This document shows positions 39,574 to 42,944 of a stretch of 42,944 bases of DNA, in pieces; the first letter of the stretch is position 1, and each line of letters starts with the position of its first letter. The DNA is taken from the NCBI GenBank assembly GCA_022013685.1, contig JAKLPV010000208.1:1-42944 (forward strand), given 5' to 3'. Below the pieces are notes generated by a model. It saw nothing but the letters and a program-made list of their open reading frames with translations. It did no database searches and had not been told where the DNA came from. Source of the stretch: Anaerolineae bacterium. GTDB lineage: Bacteria; Chloroflexota; Anaerolineae; Anaerolineales; Villigracilaceae. Position numbers and translations under genes: made by a program.

Positions 39574-41097
39574 ATGAAAAAAGTGAACGGCCGTTACGAG
39601 GTTTACGGCAACGCCATTTCTGAGTCGCAGACCCGCGCCGCGGACAAATGGAAAGAGATGCTTGCCAAAAAGTTTAAGTATGATCCGAACGAGAAATATG
39701 ATCTGAGCGTCAAAGACCACCCCTATGGCGGGGGGATTTTTGGATTGAAAGAGATCGTCCGCGATGGGGGCGGCGAACCGCTCAAGAAAGAGAACGGCGT
39801 TATCGTCAGCACCATCCGCATGGGGTTTGGCCACTACCGCATCGCCATGGCCGGCGTCTCGGCTGCCAAAGCCATGGGATTCACCCCTTACTGGCTCGAC
39901 CTGCTTTCCGTGCCGGGCATTACCACCGATGTCATCAACTGGTGCAACAGTAACTACAGCAAATATTCGCGCATTTCGCAGCGCTACCCGTGGTTTGACA
40001 AATACGTCTGGGAATCCCTGACGACCGGCGAGCCCTCGCTGCCCGGCCTGAACACGCTCTTCAACAACTGGATCGTGACCTGGCCCTGGCGCTTCCTTAA
40101 GACCGAAGTCAAAGACTACAAGATGAGCGAGCTGTTCAAGAACCTGTACGGCACGCTGCCCTCGGACATGCCGACCCTGACCTCGCACATGTGGAACTGC
40201 ATGGGCGCCGTCTCCGGCGGGATGACCAACGTGGTCGATATGATGTTCGACAACTGGCCGATGGCCTTCCAGTTGACCGAAGGCGCCAAACACGCCGTCC
40301 AGTCGCCCTCCGGCTACTACGGATTCCGCGTGATGCGCGGCTTCGACGAGAGCAACAAGGTCATGAAACCCGTTCCGAGCGATGCGCTTCACTACGTGGG
40401 CCACCATGTCGATCACGAACTGGTTGAAAACATCGAAGTCGACTGCGATGCCCGCTTGCGCCGTATGAAAGCCAAAGAACCGCGGCGCTTCATGGTCACC
40501 ATGGGCGGGGCCGGGGCGCAGCGTGAATTGTTCAAGGCCATCATCGAACACGCTCTGCCGCTCGTTCAAAAAGAAAAGATCGCTCTGTTCATCAACCTGG
40601 GCGACCACAAGAACAACTGGGAATGGCTGGAAGGCGAACTGGCCCAACACAAGGATATGATCCACACCCACTTCACCTGGGAAGATACCCGGGCCTATGC
40701 CGATAGCATCCGCGACAAGGCCGCCAGCGGCTTGCATGTCTTCCTGCACGACAATACCTTCCACGCGGTTTACGCCACCAATTACCTGATGCGCGTTATG
40801 GATGTGATGATCACCAAGCCCTCCGAACTGGCTTTCTACCCCATCCCGAAGATCTTCAACGCCCGCGTTGGCGGCCACGAGATGTGGGGAGCGATCCGCG
40901 GCGCGGAAATTGGCGACAGCACCGTTGAAACCCGCACCATTCCGCAGACGCTGCAAGCCATCGACTTGCTGACCGAGGCCGATGACCTGCTGACGATGTA
41001 TTGCGATCAGATTGTCAAGAACAAGAGCATCGGTATCTACGATGGCGCCTACAAATGCGTCGAACTGGCGACCGGTAAGAAATTTGTGCGCAAATAA
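39574..41097 (+). CDS. GT28/MGDG-synthase-like GT-B protein of unknown function
   Basis: A 507-residue protein. IRMGFGHYRIAMAGVSAAKAM (residues 81-101) resembles the first motif of MGDG synthase and MurG-like GT28 enzymes (S-x-G-x-G-H). A second Rossmann-like half starts at RRFMVTMGGAGAQRELFKAI, the place of the UDP-binding GGxxG motif, and HVFLHDNTFHAVYATNYLMR with LITKPSELAFYPIPK-like sequence follows, as in processive diacylglycerol glucosyltransferases (normally a G-G-x-x-T and E). It lacks membrane helices. AAGGAG lies ten bases before ATG. It may glycosylate a lipid, but donor and acceptor are unknown. Confidence 0.7.
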   Translation: MKKVNGRYEVYGNAISESQTRAADKWKEMLAKKFKYDPNEKYDLSVKDHPYGGGIFGLKEIVRDGGGEPLKKENGVIVSTIRMGFGHYRIAMAGVSAAKAMGFTPYWLDLLSVPGITTDVINWCNSNYSKYSRISQRYPWFDKYVWESLTTGEPSLPGLNTLFNNWIVTWPWRFLKTEVKDYKMSELFKNLYGTLPSDMPTLTSHMWNCMGAVSGGMTNVVDMMFDNWPMAFQLTEGAKHAVQSPSGYYGFRVMRGFDESNKVMKPVPSDALHYVGHHVDHELVENIEVDCDARLRRMKAKEPRRFMVTMGGAGAQRELFKAIIEHALPLVQKEKIALFINLGDHKNNWEWLEGELAQHKDMIHTHFTWEDTRAYADSIRDKAASGLHVFLHDNTFHAVYATNYLMRVMDVMITKPSELAFYPIPKIFNARVGGHEMWGAIRGAEIGDSTVETRTIPQTLQAIDLLTEADDLLTMYCDQIVKNKSIGIYDGAYKCVELATGKKFVRK

Positions 41098-41110
41098 TTG
41101 ATCCCACTTG

Positions 41111-41137
41111 TAGGGGCGACCCAGCGGGTCGCCCCTA
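41111..41137. terminator. 12-bp stem hairpin after the GT28-like gene
   Basis: TAGGGGCGACCC pairs perfectly with GGGTCGCCCCTA across AGC, but the T-run is only GTGTTT. It could end transcription or be one more palindromic repeat. Confidence 0.6.
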
Positions 41138-41149
41138 GTGTTTAAATGA

Positions 41150-41178
41150 TTGACATTCCCGCCCCCCTCGTCTAAACT
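41150..41178 (+). promoter_or_regulatory. comM promoter giving a leaderless transcript
   Basis: TTGACA at 41150-41155, a 17-base spacer and TAAACT at 41173-41178 place the start site at or beside the ATG at 41185. No ribosome site lies in the six bases between. Confidence 0.65.
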
Positions 41179-41184
41179 ATTCTC

Positions 41185-42735
41185 ATGCTTGCCCGTGTTT
41201 ATTCTTGCGCAGTTGTTGGTCTCGATGGAACCATTATCGAGGTTGAAGTCGATTACACCAACGGCCAGCCCGGCATGACCATCGTCGGCCTGCCTGACAC
41301 TGCCGTGCAGGAAAGCCGCGAGCGCGTCCAGACGGCGGTTAAGAATGCCGGCTTGCACTTCCCCCGTCACCGAATTGTTGTCAATTTAGCTCCGGCCACC
41401 GTCCGCAAGGAAGGCCCGGCCTACGATCTGCCGATAGCCCTGGGCGTCATCATGCTTTCCGGCTCCCTGCCTGCCGCGGCCATCGAAGGCACCCTCGTCA
41501 TTGGCGAACTCTCGTTGGATGGTGTTGTCCGCCACGCCCGCGGCGTTTTGCCGATGGCTGCCGCCGCCCGCGCCAATGGATATGGCAGGATGTTCGTACC
41601 TGAAGCGGACGCCGCTGAAGCGGCCTTGATTCCCGGCCTTGAGATTTACCCCGTCAAAACATTGGCCGAACTCTACAACCATTTGGCTGGCCGCCGTTTA
41701 ATTGAAGCTTTCCAACCTTTGAGTGAAGAATATGTGCCATTGTTCGTCCCGACCGACTTTGCCGAAGTCAAGGGACAGGAACACGTCAAGCGCGCCCTCG
41801 AAGTTGCTGCGGCAGGCGGACATAATTGTCTGATGGTCGGCAGCCCCGGCGCCGGAAAAACCCTTTTAGCTCGCGCCCTGCCCGGCATTCTGCCGGAAAT
41901 GTCGATCGAAGAGTCGCTCGAAGTGACGAAAATTTATTCGGTTGCTGATGCGCTCCCACCGGGGACGCCGCTCATCCGCCAGCGGCCGTTCCGCTCGCCG
42001 CATCACACCATCAGTCATGCGGGCCTGGTCGGCGGTGGGAACATTCCCCACCCCGGAGAGATTTCCCTTGCCCACCGCGGAGTCCTTTTTCTCGACGAAT
42101 TCCCCGAATTCAGCAGCCGCGCCATTGAAGTCATGCGCCAGCCAATGGAAGACAAGGTCGTCACCATCAGCCGCGCCCAGGGCTCGCTGACTTTCAGCGC
42201 CAACTTCCAGCTCGTTGCCGCCATGAACCCCTGTCCCTGTGGCTACTACGGAGATGCCCAAAAGCCCTGCACCTGCGCTCCCTCGACTGTGACCAAGTAC
42301 CAGAAACGGATCTCAGGCCCAATGCTGGATCGCATCGACATCCACATCGACGTGCCGCGGGTCGATTACGCCAAACTATCCAGCGACCGCTTGGGAGAAG
42401 CCTCCGCCGACATCCGTGAGCGGGTACAGGCGGCCAGGCAGCGCCAGTTGGAGCGTTTCTCGTCGCAAAGTCGGGAGACTTTGCACTCCAGCGGAATTGT
42501 CTGTAACGCCGATATGCGCGTGGCCGAAGTGCGCCAGTTTTGCAAACTGGACGAAACCGGCGACAGCCTTGTCCGCGCGGCGATGAGCCAATTGAATCTT
42601 TCGGCGCGCGCCTACCACCGCACCCTGAAACTGGCCCGCACCATCGCCGACCTGGCTGGCAGCGACCAAGTCCAGCCGCCGCACGTGGCCGAGGCCTTGC
42701 AATACCGGCCCAAGGGGATATACGGCAATCCATAA
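41185..42735 (+). CDS. comM: ComM / YifB family Mg-chelatase-like AAA+ ATPase
   Basis: A 516-residue protein, the usual length. The N-terminal domain ([60 protein letters not shown]) is the LonB/ChlI-type ring. Walker A is GSPGAGKT at 219-226, Walker B is [11 protein letters not shown], and the sensor region is [15 protein letters not shown] with CTC for Zn. The C-terminal helices ([20 protein letters not shown]) close the AAA+ module. ComM helps branch migration of incoming DNA during transformation or recombination. It seems monocistronic with a leaderless promoter. Confidence 0.95.
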   Translation: MLARVYSCAVVGLDGTIIEVEVDYTNGQPGMTIVGLPDTAVQESRERVQTAVKNAGLHFPRHRIVVNLAPATVRKEGPAYDLPIALGVIMLSGSLPAAAIEGTLVIGELSLDGVVRHARGVLPMAAAARANGYGRMFVPEADAAEAALIPGLEIYPVKTLAELYNHLAGRRLIEAFQPLSEEYVPLFVPTDFAEVKGQEHVKRALEVAAAGGHNCLMVGSPGAGKTLLARALPGILPEMSIEESLEVTKIYSVADALPPGTPLIRQRPFRSPHHTISHAGLVGGGNIPHPGEISLAHRGVLFLDEFPEFSSRAIEVMRQPMEDKVVTISRAQGSLTFSANFQLVAAMNPCPCGYYGDAQKPCTCAPSTVTKYQKRISGPMLDRIDIHIDVPRVDYAKLSSDRLGEASADIRERVQAARQRQLERFSSQSRETLHSSGIVCNADMRVAEVRQFCKLDETGDSLVRAAMSQLNLSARAYHRTLKLARTIADLAGSDQVQPPHVAEALQYRPKGIYGNP

Positions 42736-42944
42736 TGGGGAAGAATCTGCCTGGGGGGCTTCGTTTTCTTACCTTCATTTTGGGGTAGTGGATGGTATAA
42801 AGGCCGCATGATTGTGATTGGACTTTTGACAACAAGCGATAGCCTTGCGGCTTTGGAAGCGCAAGGAAGCACCTTTAAAACTTCATAAACGAATGTCTCG
42901 ACAGGCTCGACAACCACCGAAAGCTCAAGTTTTAGCCTTTTTTA
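42736..42944. other. end of window, small ORF and repeat
   Basis: GGTATAAA at 42794 is followed by ATG at 42808 opening 26 codons (MIVIGLLTTSDSLAALEAQG, stop at 42886-42888), perhaps the remnant of a gene start. TGTCTCGACAGGCTCGACAA at about 42895 belongs to the TCGAGAC-type repeats seen at 2510-3088. Nothing else is visible. Confidence 0.35.

Noticed and set aside
39556..41370. A 604-codon minus-strand frame opposite the GT28-like gene and comM start
   Set aside because: It crosses an intergenic promoter and hairpin, and the plus-strand genes have family motifs. Codon bias of the sense genes explains the openness.
42808..42888. A 26-codon ORF after a TATAAA
   Set aside because: It is too short to support as a gene, and a repeat follows immediately; reported only within the end-of-window entry.

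Overview
This ~43 kb window looks like chromosomal DNA of an Anaerolineae-type Chloroflexota bacterium. That is an inference from gene content and style: MalT-like (LAL) LuxR regulator, LacI-controlled sugar ABC importer, lipoproteins with LxAC lipoboxes and Ala/Pro/Thr-rich linkers, paired FtsX-type ABC exporter, moderately high GC, and dense short palindromic repeats. No rRNA, tRNA or CRISPR array was recognised.

Layout. (1) 1-8559, minus strand: a surface-polysaccharide cluster. From promoter-proximal to distal it has a GT4 glycosyltransferase, a polytopic membrane protein, a SpsF-like cytidylyltransferase, two GT-A glycosyltransferases, a GIY-YIG protein set among REP-like palindromes, an AT-rich winged-helix-like protein of unknown role, a GT-B transferase and the first codons of a CxxC protein. 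(2) 8722-12139, plus strand: two overlapping MFS transporters and a Gfo/Idh/MocA oxidoreductase. (3) 12170-16034: a large membrane protein with a soluble C-terminal domain, a Nudix hydrolase and an orphan sugar-binding lipoprotein. (4) 16035-18622: a decayed accessory patch with a frameshifted REP-associated (Y1/HUH) transposase, an AT-rich TPR protein, and truncated pieces of an EcoRI-type adenine methylase and a PEP-utilising enzyme. (5) 18642-22980, minus strand: a MacA/MacB-like tripartite ABC system. (6) 23092-26645: acetolactate decarboxylase and a 933-aa LAL regulator. (7) 26815-27976: three small genes. (8) 28075-29189: an intact IS903-like insertion sequence with perfect inverted repeats and a 9-bp target duplication. 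(9) 29246-30406: a DUF4349 lipoprotein, a second PEP-enzyme remnant and a strong terminator. (10) 30416-39380: galactose/sugar module, with galT-galK divergent from lacI, then a binding protein, two permeases and an esterase; a perfect 30-bp palindromic operator lies between the divergent arms. (11) 39574-42735: a GT28-like GT-B protein and comM.

The most striking feature is that at least six coding genes (GT4, SpsF-like, GT2, LAL regulator, galK, galT) carry short repetitive or palindromic DNA inside the reading frame without breaking it. The same repeat types also occur between genes. In the LAL gene one 31-bp repeat occurs in tandem and is read in two different frames, both open. A second recurrent signal is a promoter-like module (palindrome TGACAAATGTCA, then a -10-like TATAGT about 25 nt later, then ATG about 7 nt later), present three times and associated with RAYT remnants. 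Several other genes (comM, the LAL regulator) also have the -10 hexamer so close to ATG that leaderless transcripts are expected.
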